A DNA stretch of 64,000 nucleotides, taken from positions 288,520,395 through 288,584,394 of the forward strand of contig CM022298.1 in NCBI GenBank assembly GCA_011799875.1, given 5' to 3'. Under the pieces are notes generated by a model. That model worked only from the letters and a program-made list of their open reading frames with translations, was not told the origin of the DNA and ran no database searches. Below, piece after piece: positions 11,110 to 21,441 of the stretch. A program made the position numbers and the translations under genes. Within the stretch, counting starts at the first letter, position 1, and each line of letters begins with the position of its first letter. The DNA is from Thinopyrum elongatum (Eukaryota > Streptophyta > Magnoliopsida > Poales > Poaceae).

Positions 11110-11880
11110 AAATATGATGCTCCAAGCAAAACACATATCATGTGACGAATAAAAACATAGCCCCAAGTAAGGTTACCGATAATGTTGGAGACGAAAGAGG
11201 GGATGCCTTCCGGGGCATCCCCAAGCTTAGTTTCTTGGATCTTGCTTGAATATTACCTTGGGGTTCCTTGGGAATCCCCAATCTTAGGGTATTGTCACTC
11301 CTTATTCTCCTCATATCGATATCTCACCCCAAACTTGAAAACTTCAATCACACAAAACTTAACGGAACTTCGTGAGATGGGTTAGTATGATAAAGACAAA
11401 TAATTCACTTTGGTACTGTCAAGATAAGATTAATAATTGTTCTAACACAATGCCTACTGTACTCTACAATTTCCACAATTATATTAAGCAATATAAGCCA
11501 TATAAACCATAAAACAAGCAAACTATGCATTGCAAACAGAATCTGTCAAAAACAGAACAGTACGTAAAGATCTACATTTTAGGCATACTTCTTCAACTCC
11601 AAAAAATCTGGAAAAATTGCAAAAAGTAGGTAATTTGTATATAAATCATCTGTAAAAAATTCAGAATTTTCAATGCTCCAGTGAATTTAGACAATTCTGT
11701 ACTGGAAGCAAAAGTTTCTGTTTTTTCACAGAATCAAGTCAACTATCATCCATACTATCCCAAAGGCTTTACTTGGTACTTTATTGAAACAAAAGCTATA
11801 AAACATGATTACTACAATAGCCTAATCATGTGAACATGCAAAAACAGTAGGGGTAAATGTTGGGTTGTCTCCTAACAAGC
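11110..11880. repeat. Internal repeat block A2 of element A
   Basis: GGGGATGCCTTCCGGGGCAT at 11199 is followed by CCCCAAGCTTAG and a second pair TTGGGGTTCC..GGGAATCCCCAA. It is highly similar to B1, including GACGAAAGAGGGGATGCC and the downstream TTTATTGAAACAAAA..CTATAAAACATGATTACTAC stretch. Elements A and B therefore both carry two modules. Confidence 0.65.
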
Positions 11881-11939
11881 GCTTTTCGTTAATGCCTTTT
11901 TAGCTAGGCATGATGATTTCAATGATGCTCACATAAAAG

Positions 11940-12802
11940 TTAATTGAGACATAACGGGAGCATCATCAAGCATATGACTAGCACATTTAAGTCTAACCCA
12001 CTTTCTATGCATATGTATTTTTGAGCAAACAAATTATGGGAACAAGAATCAACTAGCATACGAAGGCAAAACAAGCAATACTTCAAGATTTTCAACATAA
12101 AGAGAGGAAGCTTGATATTATTGAGATATGTAAGCATATGTTCCTCTCTCATAATAATTTTCAGTAGCATCATGAATGAATTTAACAATATAGCTATCAC
12201 ATAAATCATTCTTTTCATGATCCACAAGCATAGAATTTTTCTTACTCTCCACATAAGCAAATTTATTCTCATGAATAGTAGTGGGAGCAAACTCAACAAA
12301 ATAACTATCATGTGAGGCATAATCCAATTGAACATCAAAATAATGATGGCAAGTTTATGGTTATCATTATTCTTTATAGCATACATGTCATCACCATAAT
12401 CATCATAGATAGCAACTTTTTTTTATCATAGTCAATTAAAACCTCTTCCAAAATAGTGAATTCATCACTAAATAAAGTCATGACCTCTCCAAATCCACTT
12501 TTATAATTATAATCATCATAAATAGGAGGCATGCTTTCATCATAACAAATTTTCTCATCAAAACTTGGGGGATAAAAAATATCATTTTCATCAAACATAG
12601 CATCCCCAAGCTTGTAGCTTTGCATATCATTAACATCATGGATATTCAAAGAATTCATACTAACAACATTGCAATCATGCTCATCATTTATGCCAAACAT
12701 TTCATTGAATTCTTCTTCTATCAATTGAGCACAATTTTCTGAAACATCATTATCAAGAAAGACATGATAAAGACGAATAATATGAGGCCACCTCAATTCC
12801 AT
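11940..12802 (-). pseudogene. Degenerate ORF of element A, unknown acidic protein
   Basis: The minus-strand frame starts MELRWPHIIRLYHVFLDNDV and is rich in Asp, Glu, Asn and Tyr. It shifts frame at a run of T (about 12420) and again near 12330, where it continues as DYASHDSYFVEFAPTTIHEN. It begins about 100 bp after the PBS, the position of gag in ordinary elements, but I see no gag domain or zinc knuckle. It may encode a protein peculiar to this non-autonomous family; function unknown. Confidence 0.45.
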
Positions 12803-12899
12803 TTTTTTTGTAGTTTTCTTTTACGAACCAAACTAGTGATAAAACAAGAAACTAAAAGATTCAATTGCAAGATCTAAAGATATACCTTCAAGCACTCAC

Positions 12900-12918
12900 C
12901 TCCCCGGCAACGGCGCCA
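12900..12918 (-). promoter_or_regulatory. Primer binding site of element A
   Basis: The minus strand reads TGGCGCCGTTGCCGGGGAG ten bases after the LTR end. Its place and sequence are typical of a plant LTR-retrotransposon PBS. Confidence 0.85.
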
Positions 12919-12928
12919 GAAAAGAGCT

Positions 12929-14538
12929 TGATGTCTACTACACAACTTGTTCTTGTAGACTCATGTTGGGCCTCCAAGCACAGAGTTTTGTAGGACAGTA
13001 GCAATTTCCCCTCAAGTGGATGATCTAAGGTTTATCAATCCGTGGGAGGCATAGGATAAAGATGGTCTCTCTCAAACAACCCTGCAACCAAATAACAAAG
13101 AGTCTCTTGTGTCCCCAACAAACAAAATACAATGGTAATTTGTATAGGTGCAATAGTTCGGCGAAGAGATAGTGATACAAGTGTAGTAATGATAGTAGAT
13201 ATTGATTTTTGTAATAGGAACAATGAAAAACAGTAAGGTAGCAATTGATAAAATGGAGCATGCACGGTATTGCAGTGCTTGAAAATGAGGCCTAGTGTCC
13301 GTACTTTCGCTAGTGCGATCTCTCAACAATGCTAATATAATTGAATCATATAACCATCCCTCAACGTGCGATGAAGAATCACTCCAAAGTTCCTATCTAG
13401 TGGAGAACATAAGAAGAAATTGTTTGTAGGGTATGAAACCACCTCAAAGCTATTCTTTCCAATCAATCTATCCTAGAGTTCATACTAAAATAACACCAAG
13501 CTATTCTTTCCGATCGATCTAACCAAGAGTTCGTACTAAAATAACACCATATGATACATATCAACCAACTCTAATGTGACCTAGATACTCCAATGTCACC
13601 GTGAGTATCCGTGAGTTGATTATACGATATGCATCAAACAATTTCAGATTCATAATACTCAATCCAACACAAAGAACCTCAAAGAGTGCCCCAAGATTTC
13701 TACCGGAGAAACAAGGACGAAAACGTGCATCAACCCCTATGCATAGATCACCCCAATGTCACCTCAGGAACCCGCGAGTTGAGTGCCAAGACATAGATCA
13801 AGTGCTCCCAAATCCAACAAAGTATTCATCCAATAAAAGTGAAATCTCAAAGGGAAAACTCAATTCATCATAACAAGATCAAGAGGGGGAAAACCATATG
13901 ATCCAAATATATTAACAAAGCCCGCGATACATCAAGATCGTGCCATATCAAGAACACGAGAGAGATAGAGAGATTAAACACATAGCTACTGGTACAAACC
14001 CTCAGCCCCGAGGGTGGATTACTCCCTCCTCATCATGGTGGCCGCCAGGATGATGAAGATGGCTACCAGTGATGATTTCCCCCTCCGGCAGGGTGCTGGA
14101 ACAGGGTCTAGATTGGTTTTTCGTGGCTACAGAGGCTTGCGACGGCGGAACTTCTGATCTAGGGTTATTTCTGGGGGTTTCTGTATTTATAGGATTTTTT
14201 TGGCATTGGTTTCACGCGAAGATGGGCCTCAAGGTGACCACAACCCACCTGCGCATGGGCAAGGGCCCAGGGGTGCCCTGGTGGGTTGTGCTCACCTCCT
14301 TCTCCTTTTGGTCCTCCCACGAAGCTTCTAGTGCCTCTTTTGTTCAAAAAAAATCATCAAAAAGTTTCGCTGCATTTGGAGAACTTCTATTTCTGCACAA
14401 AAAACAACAGCACGGTAGTTCTCCTAAAAGCAGCTTCTGTCCAGGTTAGTTCCATGCAAATCATACCAAAACCATACAAAATTGTTGTAAACATGGTATG
14501 AATACTTAATAAATTATAGATACATTGGAGACGTATCA
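12929..14538 (-). repeat. 5' LTR of element A (1610 bp)
   Basis: It is bounded by TGATGTCTAC.. and ..GACGTATCA on the plus strand, so the minus strand begins TGATACGTCTCC. The PBS abuts one end; the other end abuts unrelated DNA (TNP2 fragment). It contains a minus-strand TATA box (14183-14191) and a repeated word GAGTTCGTACTAAAATAACACCA near 13470-13550. ORFs inside it (13601-13873, 14069-14449) are chance frames. Confidence 0.85.
14183..14191 (-). promoter_or_regulatory. TATA box in LTR of element A
   Basis: The minus strand reads CCTATAAATACAG about 350 bp from the LTR start; the same word survives in the truncated LTR at about 8534-8544. Confidence 0.55.
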
Positions 14539-14539
14539 G

Positions 14540-15018
14540 GTCATCAAAGGATCTGCTCGTAACATATCCCATCTGGATGGAAGCATCGTCTAGGGCTATC
14601 TGGCCCAAGAGTGCATCTCTTTTTGCGAGAATTATCTATATGGCGGAGACCCTGTTGTTGGTTTGCCCGTTAACATGCACCTTGGGAGGCTCGAAGGAGA
14701 AGGTCACTCCAACGGTTGCCGGGAACTTCATGTGGGTTACTTGGATCGACGCAACAACTTTGACATAGCAAACTTAGTAGTGCTACATCACCTAGACATG
14801 GTAGATCCTTTCGTGACACTGCACAAAGAAACCATCGCAAAGAAGTATCATGACCGGGGGCTATGCAGGACGAACGCCAAAGTTATTAGAGAGCACAACT
14901 CCACTTTCCTGCATTGGTTCAAAGAGCATATTCTTGCTAATCACCCGGAAGAGGGCTCTACAAATGGATTGCTCATATACGCCTTAGCACATGGCCCCAC
15001 TGCCAAACTTAGATGTAG
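14540..15018 (+). pseudogene. Fragment of CACTA TNP2 transposase (late part)
   Basis: The plus-strand frame reads SHLDGSIV, a TAG, GYLAQECISFCENYLYGG, and later HHLDMVDPFVTLHKE, EHNSTFLHWFKEHILANHP and YALAHGPTAKL. These words match the C-terminal half of plant En/Spm (CACTA) TNP2 proteins, where a region of the type EGYI.EE..TFC..Y is followed by a WF[KR]E..motif. It has one in-frame stop (TAG in place of a Glu codon), starts abruptly at the LTR of element A and ends abruptly near 15018. It is a relic, independent of the CACTA element at 53879. Confidence 0.65.
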
Positions 15019-15105
15019 CGTGCGTTTGGCGAACCCGCGCTACAGCAAAGTTAGCTATAGTGCATGTTTAGAACCATGCTACTGCTAAGTTTGACTTAAC
15101 CATCG
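15019..15105. repeat. Imperfect palindrome GTAGCGTG..AACCCGCGCTAC
   Basis: GTAGCGTGCGTTTGGCGAAC is followed by CCGCGCTACAGC, and ACTTAG at the start pairs with CTAAGT at the end (15013-15090). The arrangement recalls subterminal repeats of a DNA transposon, but the family is not recognised. Confidence 0.4.
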
Positions 15106-15460
15106 CGCGAGCTCCCTTCCTCCTCCTTCCCCCAATTCCCCACTCTCTCTGTCTCCCCCCCTCGTTGCCGCCAGAGCCCATACCCTCGCTGCACCCCAGC
15201 CTCGAGCGCCACCAGAGCCCTGCCATCGGAGCCGGAGCCCCTGCCCTCGCCACAGCCAGAGCCCCTGCCCTTGCTAGAGCCGGAGTCTCTGCCCTCGCCG
15301 CGCCCCAGCCTCCTCTCTGCCCGAGCCCTTGCGCTCCTTGATGCCGCCTCGCCCTCCGGTGCCTCGTCGCCGTCTCCACCGACCTCCACCTCCACCTCCC
15401 CGCTGCCGTCTCCCCCAACCTCCACCTCATCGCTGTAAGCCCCTGCCCCTCCTCTCTAGG
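15106..15460. other. CT/GC-rich low-complexity tract
   Basis: Pyrimidine-rich sequence (CTCCTTCC, CTCTGCCCTCGCC repeats at 15185-15300) gives long but compositionally driven frames on both strands: proline/arginine repeats on plus, Gly/Arg on minus. It resembles a cereal 5' leader with CTCGCC repeats followed by GTAAGC at 15436, a possible splice donor, but no gene follows. Confidence 0.4.
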
Positions 15461-15800
15461 GTTACCTGTAGTTTAGGTGTTTTATTTAACTATAGTTTAA
15501 TTAGGGGTTTTAGTTAACTGTAGTTTAGGTGTTAATTGTAGTTAACTATAGTTTAGGTTTTATGTGTTTTAGTGTAATATAAATTAAGTTAATTCTAGGG
15601 TTTAGGTGTTTTAGTTAACTGTAGTTTAGGTGTTTAGTTAACTGAATTCTTGGGTTAGGTATTTTAGAAGTTTACTTAACTTAATTCTAGGGTTAGGTAT
15701 TTTAGGTGTTTAGTTATGTTAATTCTAGGGTTTAAGTGTTTCTATTAAATGAATTCGAGGTATTTTAGGTGTTTTAGGTGTAGTTAACAGAATTGTAGTT
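15460..15800. repeat. Degenerate tandem repeat TAGTTAACTGTAGTTTAGGTG
   Basis: Variants of TTTAGGTGTTTTAGTTAACT and TTAATTCTAGGGTT recur about ten times with irregular 30-60 bp spacing. No coding potential. The tract lies between the CT-rich tract and element E. Confidence 0.6.
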
Positions 15801-16180
15801 GCTTATATTAGTAAGTGATCGAGTGAGAGTGTGCCATATTAGTGGAATATTAGTAAGTGAGTGAGAGGGGGTTAACAAAATTTTAGGTGCTTTTTAGAGC
15901 AATATTAGTACTTTTTGTATTGTAATTTCACCATGATGATCTCCTTTCAGTACGCGATGATGATATCCATCGAGTGATACTGAATTTGCTAGCAGAGCCA
16001 TTTTTCTACATGCAGGGAAACTCCGAGTGGCCTATGTTTTGCCGGAATGTTGATTCATTTCCGTTACAGTGAATTTCAGGTGCTCAATATGTCCACTTTT
16101 TAGCAAATGTCGTGGTTTTGTCACTGCAGATGTCCTAGTGAACGGACTTAAGTGTGAAGCCATTGCAACGGTGATTAGCT
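15800..16180. other. Unassigned AT-rich DNA left of element E
   Basis: No ORF, repeat or element boundary that I can identify. It is probably the rest of the degenerate DNA transposon that holds the TNP2 fragment. Confidence 0.3.
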
Positions 16181-16651
16181 TGTCAGGGTTGAGCGGGACG
16201 AGAGACACGGGTTTACCCAGGTTCGGCCCCTCACAGTGGAGGCAAAAGCCTACTCCTGCTCTTGTTGCTATTGCTTAAGTATCGATTACAAGGGAGCAGA
16301 TTCGCTTGACCTAGCTATCGATTGATTGTCACTTGTCTATTCTAAGTCGGGGACTCACCTTTATATACAGGTCAAGGCCACCGGCTTACAAGAGTCTGGG
16401 TCGGGTTATGATCCGTAACCGAGCCCTACTCTAAGTCGCCTTGCCTTACAAGGCGAGTCATCATATGGCGGTTTACGCCTCTGAGCCGCCTTCTGACCTT
16501 GGGCTCTAAGCCGGCCCATCTTGTGAGCTGCCCTTCTTGGTCTTGTGCCTTAGTCACTTGGCCGTGTCTGAGGCTTTCACTCCGTGAGTCACCAATGGTC
16601 TAACCCGGCCCTTACTGGGCAGGTTATAATCGTGGGGTTATATCGCCAACA
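16181..16651 (-). repeat. 3' LTR of element E (471 bp)
   Basis: Plus-strand limits are TGTCAGGGTTG.. and ..ATCGCCAACA, so the minus strand starts TGTTGGCGATATAACC. A purine tract AATCTGGGGCCTAA precedes it on the minus strand and a minus-strand TATATAAAGG lies at 16369-16378. The partner 5' LTR is outside the window. The outer boundary at 16181 is chosen by the TG..CA rule. Confidence 0.65.
16369..16378 (-). promoter_or_regulatory. TATA box in LTR of element E
   Basis: The minus strand reads CTGTATATAAAGGTGAGTCC, placing a TATATAAA box about 275 bp into the LTR from its minus-strand start. Confidence 0.5.
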
Positions 16652-16668
16652 TTAGGCCCCAGATTGAT
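16652..16668 (-). promoter_or_regulatory. Polypurine tract of element E
   Basis: The minus strand AATCAATCTGGGGCCTAA immediately precedes TGTTGG, the LTR start. This fixes the element on the minus strand. Confidence 0.6.
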
Positions 16669-16926
16669 TTGAACTTGTTCATGTCAATCTTAACCCTTCC
16701 ATCTGGCGAGTCTTCTCTTCATTTCTCTTAGCTGCAACCTTGAAAAATCTTCATAACCCGCCATAAAAAAGATGATGTCACCTTCGTGATTTCGGGGTAC
16801 CCTTCATGACATCATAATGAATCTTTGTATAAATCTGTCATCCCGAGAATCAAGGCGTCCCTTAGCTGTAAAATTTATTATGCCTCCTCGATTCTCGCAC
16901 CAGCCATTTACTGTTGCCTTTTTCCC

Positions 16927-16935
16927 TTATAAATA
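16927..16935 (+). promoter_or_regulatory. TATA box of the antisense gene of element E
   Basis: TTATAAATAGGCACGAGGGC is followed 40-50 bp later by a CT-rich leader typical of cereal transcripts. It points opposite to the genomic RNA of the element and towards the spliced ORF. Confidence 0.5.
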
Positions 16936-17705
16936 GGCACGAGGGCCCTCCTTTTACCTCTTACCTCATCTTCTCCACTTCTCCGTCTTCACGAGAACCT
17001 TCCCAACCGGAGCTCCGCCGCACCCGTCGAACCGCACTAGCCTTCTTCGGTCGAGGTCGCGACGCCACCCCGTTGTCGTCGGGACTCAGCGGCACTCCTA
17101 TGCTTTCCTCCATCGCCATCAGGTACCACCTTTCTCCTTTCTCAGATCCACATTAGGTCACCTGAGTTCGTGTAGTTCGCCGTCGTTCATCCCTTTTTTA
17201 GTTCATCATATCTTCGAGTAGAACTTGTTTTTGATCCGAAACATCATAGAAGTACATCGGTAGCAGTTTTGATTCCATCTTACATCTTGGACAATTTGTG
17301 CTCTTTATAGAATCAATGGGTTGCCTGCTAGTTCTTCTGTTACCACCTTTTAGGTTTAGCAATTATCTTTCTTTTTTGAACTGCCCATAGATCCGTAAAT
17401 ATAGCTGTTGATTGTGAAACTTGTTTGCTCCACACTTAGCAGAAGTTCCAACAATCCTGAACTTCAGATAACCCGCCTCTGAATCTAGGGTGACTTACCA
17501 ATGCATCCATAATCTGCCTGCGTTATGGATACTACATTTTTTTTACATAACCCGCCACTGTTTAAGGCGACTTATCTTTAAACTGCCTGACTCGGGTTAC
17601 GATGATGATGAATCATTATTTTTCAAGTAACCCGCCATACTCTTAGTCTGTAGTTTCCATCCTCCTTGGGCGACTCAATATGAAAAAAACCACTTTCTCT
17701 AACTG

Positions 17706-20700
17706 AGGCCCTTCCCTAATTACTGAAGAGATCATCAAGGATTATGTGGGACAAGGTCTCTTGGTGACTCAGGAAGAGATTGGCTGGCAAGTTTGTCAAG
17801 GAGAAAACGTCCCCAATCCTGGTTAAGGGGAAGTGATAGTTTTCACTAACCATATCCTCAGAGGCTTTACACCGCCAGGGTCGAAGTTTTTTCGGGACGC
17901 CTTGCACTATTTCAATCTCCATCCTCAAGATATAGGCCCAAATTCAGTGATAAACCTTTGCCACTTTCAAATTTTCTGTGAAGCTTATCTGCAAGTAGAG
18001 CCCAATGTTGCTCTCTTCAAAGAATTCTTCTACATAAACCGCCAGACTGAGTGTACCAATGGTCCTAGTCAAGAATTAGGAGGGGTCTCAATCCAGAGAT
18101 GCAGAGACGGTGGCTTTCCTACAGCCACCTTACCAAGCCATCCCAAAGGATGGATAAAAACTTGGTTTTATTGCAAGAACACCGCTCCAGCTAATGAGAA
18201 CCGTCTGCCGGGTTATAGAGCTGACCATCTTCCTATCAATTTTGACCCACCAAGCAAGATTATTCCGAATGAGCATACTGAAGCACTTCAACATTATCCA
18301 AAGGTGAAAGCTTTGATAGCCAATGGGCCAACCGGAGTCGACTTAGCCCGCTGCTGGGTCTCGTGGGGAATTCTTCCTTTAAGCCGCTGGTCCGGCTTAA
18401 TGTGTGCATATTCAGGCGAGTCAGACGACCCTCAGCAGTACAGCTCTGATAACTTTACCGCTGAAGAAATCTTTCAAACTGTGAACTCTTTGCTTGGTGA
18501 GACTCAAGAAAATTGTAATAAGATAGGATTATTACCATTCTTCAAACTCAACCCGGCCCCAGCTGTAAGTATCCGCATATGTCCGGCTTAAATATCCTTG
18601 ATTTATTCTGCATCTCATTTGTTAATCCCCTCTTCATTACACAGGCCGGCTCTACTTTCTGGAAACGAAAGATAAAGACTGTTGTGGCCAGGGTCAGGAC
18701 CGGCACAAAGTCAAAGAAAAACAACGCAGCTGCTGCAGCCAAGCCGGGTGCTGTGGGCGAGTCACCTGACGCTGACAATCCATCGGAGGTAGGACTCGAA
18801 TCTGTTGGCCGACTCTTTATTGAATTAGCTAACACCTCTTATTCTCAGGAGGAGCCTGCCACAAGTCGGGCTGACGACATTGAGGTAATTCCAGTCTCTT
18901 CTGGCTCAGACCCCACACTCTCAGAGAATATACGGCGGGTTGTCCGGAAAGTAAAATTTTCTCATCCAGATGCTCACTTAGATCCACACTTTATTTTGAA
19001 GCAAACTCAGCATGACCTAAGACACCAGACTCGGAATGGCAGCTCAGTTGATTTAATGGTCGGGTTAACTCGTGAACCCTCTGCTCGTAAGCGGCCTGCT
19101 GAGGTGCCATACAGAACTTCTTTTTTACCCAAAGCTGGCCATATGAGATATCCTCTTAACCCTTCTGACTCCAATTACCAGGAGTCGCCACCATCTTCAG
19201 GAGGCTCATCTCAAACCCAACTACCTGTCTTCATTGTAAACCGAGGGTGAGTCCTTACATAACTTTAAAACTTATTATCATATATGTCTTTAACACGCCA
19301 ATGTGATCACAGGGTCAAAGCCAAGGAGAAGAAAAGAAAGGTTGGCAATTCTTCCAAGGCACCCCAAGTCCCTGAGTCGGAGGAACAAGTGCTGGTAACC
19401 CCTGAGGTTAACATCAAACAGCCTGAAGAACATCATAACAAGCAAGATGACCCACCTCCACAAGTTGACGCAACGGCCTCTGAGGCCATGGATATTGAAG
19501 CTAACCCAGCATAATCGTGACCCGCCAAGTCCAATTCCTTCTTCAACTCCTGTGAAGACCACTGAAGAAGCCCCTCTTGTGGAGAATACTGATGATATTG
19601 CCATAATTGGGGCGAGTCAGAAAACACCCAAGGCCTCCACCGTGCTAGCTAAGCACTCACCAAAAGAAGAGTCGCCCTTGCTGGAAAAGGGCAAAACAAA
19701 GCTTAAACTGCCAAACTGTGAGGCACTTAGTGCAGAAGAGGTATATGCAGGCTATTTGAGCCGCTTGAATACAAGCCAGGACATGGAAGCCAGCTTGGTA
19801 CATATAATGAAGCAGAAGTATGAGGTATGTTTAATATCTCACCAATTATGTCCCTGTATGTAGCCCCCAAGTCTTAACCATAAGAAAAAAATTGAGTGTG
19901 GTGAAGACTTTAGAAAAATCTGCAGACTCCAAAATTGTAGCCCCCAAGGGTCGGGTTATCATGCAAGTGATAAGACGGTTCTTAAACCTTGTTTGAAAAC
20001 AGAAAAATCATGTAGCCCCCAAGGGCCGACTCAGCTTTATAAGGTGAGCCAGGTCTTTGATCACAACTAGTCAGAAGAAATCGCCTGTAGCCTCCAAGGG
20101 CTGGTTTAGCTTTATGATGTAAACCGGGTCTTTGATCACAATCACTCAAAAGAAATCGCCTGTAGCCCCCAAGTGCTAGCTTAGCTTTATAAGGTAAGCC
20201 GGGTCTTCTTCAATATAATGTGAAAGAAAAACGACGTACATTAGCCCCCAAGTGCAAAGGATATTGCTTGCAATGTGCTTGGGACTTGAAGGATTTTGCT
20301 TTAACATCTGTGTCAAAGGCCGTCTTAACCAAACCAACACACTTTAGTGTTTTCTTTAATTGATAACCCTCTGTTTAACTGTGGAGGAAGCCTTAAGCCT
20401 GGGTGAGTCAGATTTGGCCGGCTTAAGGAAGAACTTAATGTCTGAACAAGCAGAACGTGCCAAAGCTGAATCAAGCTTGAGGTCTTCTTTGGAAGACTTA
20501 GAAAAAATGAAGGTAAAATTTGATCCTAATAGATCTGCCTTGGAAACCGAAAGCGTGCAGAAGATGCTAAGAACCAACTTAAGCCTGTGGCTGAATAGTT
20601 GGCCAGCTTAAAGCATCATGTCTCTCAAATGACTGTCGCCATCTTTGGTAAGTAAGATTTGTAAGCAATTGAAATAACTCACCCAGCGATTTGAGAAGTA

Positions 20701-21441
20701 TGATACTAACTCGCCTGGCGACTCTTGTTTGAATGCATAATAGGTGCCAGAAGTGCCAGCCTTGGGCATAGTGTGGTGACAAAGTTGAAAGCCATATACT
20801 CTTTAACATAAAAGTTATATGCTGGCAGCCTTCGGATGCTTGTAGCTGTCTCAAATGGCAAGAAGCTGCCCCCACTCATAAAAGATGTGTTGGATCAATT
20901 GTCCACAATTCCCAAGCAAGTTAAAGAACTGAAACTGTTAGCCGCCCATTCAGGAGCCATCACCGCACTAAGTCGGGCCAAAGCTTACCAATCAGAGCTG
21001 GACCCAATAGAGATGGCTGGCGGGTATCCGGAATATAATGATGATGTGTCCATTTTCAACGAAGCAGATTTTGCCAGATGTGTCAAAGAGATGCGACCTT
21101 TGGCATGTCAACTTGCACAAGAGCTGGATCTGATGAAGTACCAGCCGGCTTATGACAGCAACAACACTCGCATCAAGGCGCCCTCCTTCGATGTTGTGGA
21201 CTTAACTCCTCAAAGGCGTAAGCATATTTTTGCTTCTGACATTGACCCTTCTCTTGTCATGAATGATGAAGCAATCTTCGAAGCTTTAACTAGTATCAAC
21301 TGGACGTCAGACAATCTTCAGATTGCAAGCGATGAAGAGCCGGCACGGGATAACCCGAAAGCTTCAACTGCAAGACGCCAGGATGATGTTAACCCGGCTG
21401 GTCATAACCCGAACGGCTCTAAGGCCGGTTTAAAGGAGTAA
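17706..21441 (+). pseudogene. Antisense spliced gene of element E with 'putative gypsy type transposon' domain
   Basis: The first exon (to 18564) reads EEIIKDYVGQGLLVTQEEIG, a TAA at 17824, then VIVFTNHILRGFTPPGSKFF and the cysteine/tryptophan-rich core (CHFQIFCEAYLQVEPN, FFYINRQTECTNGPS, WFYCKN). This is the domain that plant databases call Transposase_28 / putative gypsy type transposon; its function is unknown. Introns 18565-18644, 18789-18848 and 19247-19312 all have GT..AG ends and join in frame to 19511 (phases 0, 0, 2). A stop (19512-19514) and a shift follow; the neighbouring frame runs to 19824, ending at a GT donor. Further pieces are a coiled coil (20375-20575) and a terminal domain (20836-21441, LDQLSTIPKQVKELK to GLKE). 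Apart from a few lesions the gene is well kept. Confidence 0.65.
19855..20260 (+). repeat. Degenerate repeats TGTAGCCCCCAAG in an intron of the antisense gene
   Basis: Units of about 70-80 bp (TGTAGCCCCCAAGGGC..TTTATAAGGTGAGCCGGGTC then TTTGATCACAA) recur four or five times between exons at 19824 and about 20375. They are non-coding. The TAGCCCCC(A/G)AG word also marks element F (45051-49200), so it looks like a common feature of these antisense introns. Confidence 0.6.

Larger units (their letters stand above)
8513..14538 (-). mobile_element. Element A: LTR retrotransposon with truncated 3' LTR, non-autonomous
   Basis: The minus-strand order is 5' LTR (14538-12929), PBS, an internal region of 4.0 kb and a truncated 3' LTR. 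The internal region has one degenerate ORF and no gag or pol, so it depends on proteins from elsewhere. The PBS and the TGATACGTCTCC LTR start resemble a very common Triticeae Gypsy type, but I cannot assign the family without a database. The truncated LTR also adjoins internal B, which suggests an LTR-sharing tandem array formed by unequal recombination. Confidence 0.75.
16652..17705 (+). other. 5' region of the antisense gene of element E
   Basis: It contains a plus-strand TATA box TTATAAATA (16927-16935), a CT-rich leader (16975-17110: TTCTCCACTTCTCCGTCTTC) and a possible first splice donor CATCAG|GTACCACC at 17120. The following 580 bp are AT-rich and intron-like with words such as TAACCCGCC. 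No open frame until about 17706. Confidence 0.5.

Noticed and set aside
13025..13329. Three overlapping minus-strand frames of 76-85 codons
   Set aside because: They lie entirely in the LTR of element A, in three different frames, without family support.
15068..15430. Overlapping Gly/Arg-rich minus-strand and Pro/Arg-rich plus-strand frames
   Set aside because: Both come from CT/GC-rich low-complexity sequence with CTCGCC repeats; no domain or conserved start.
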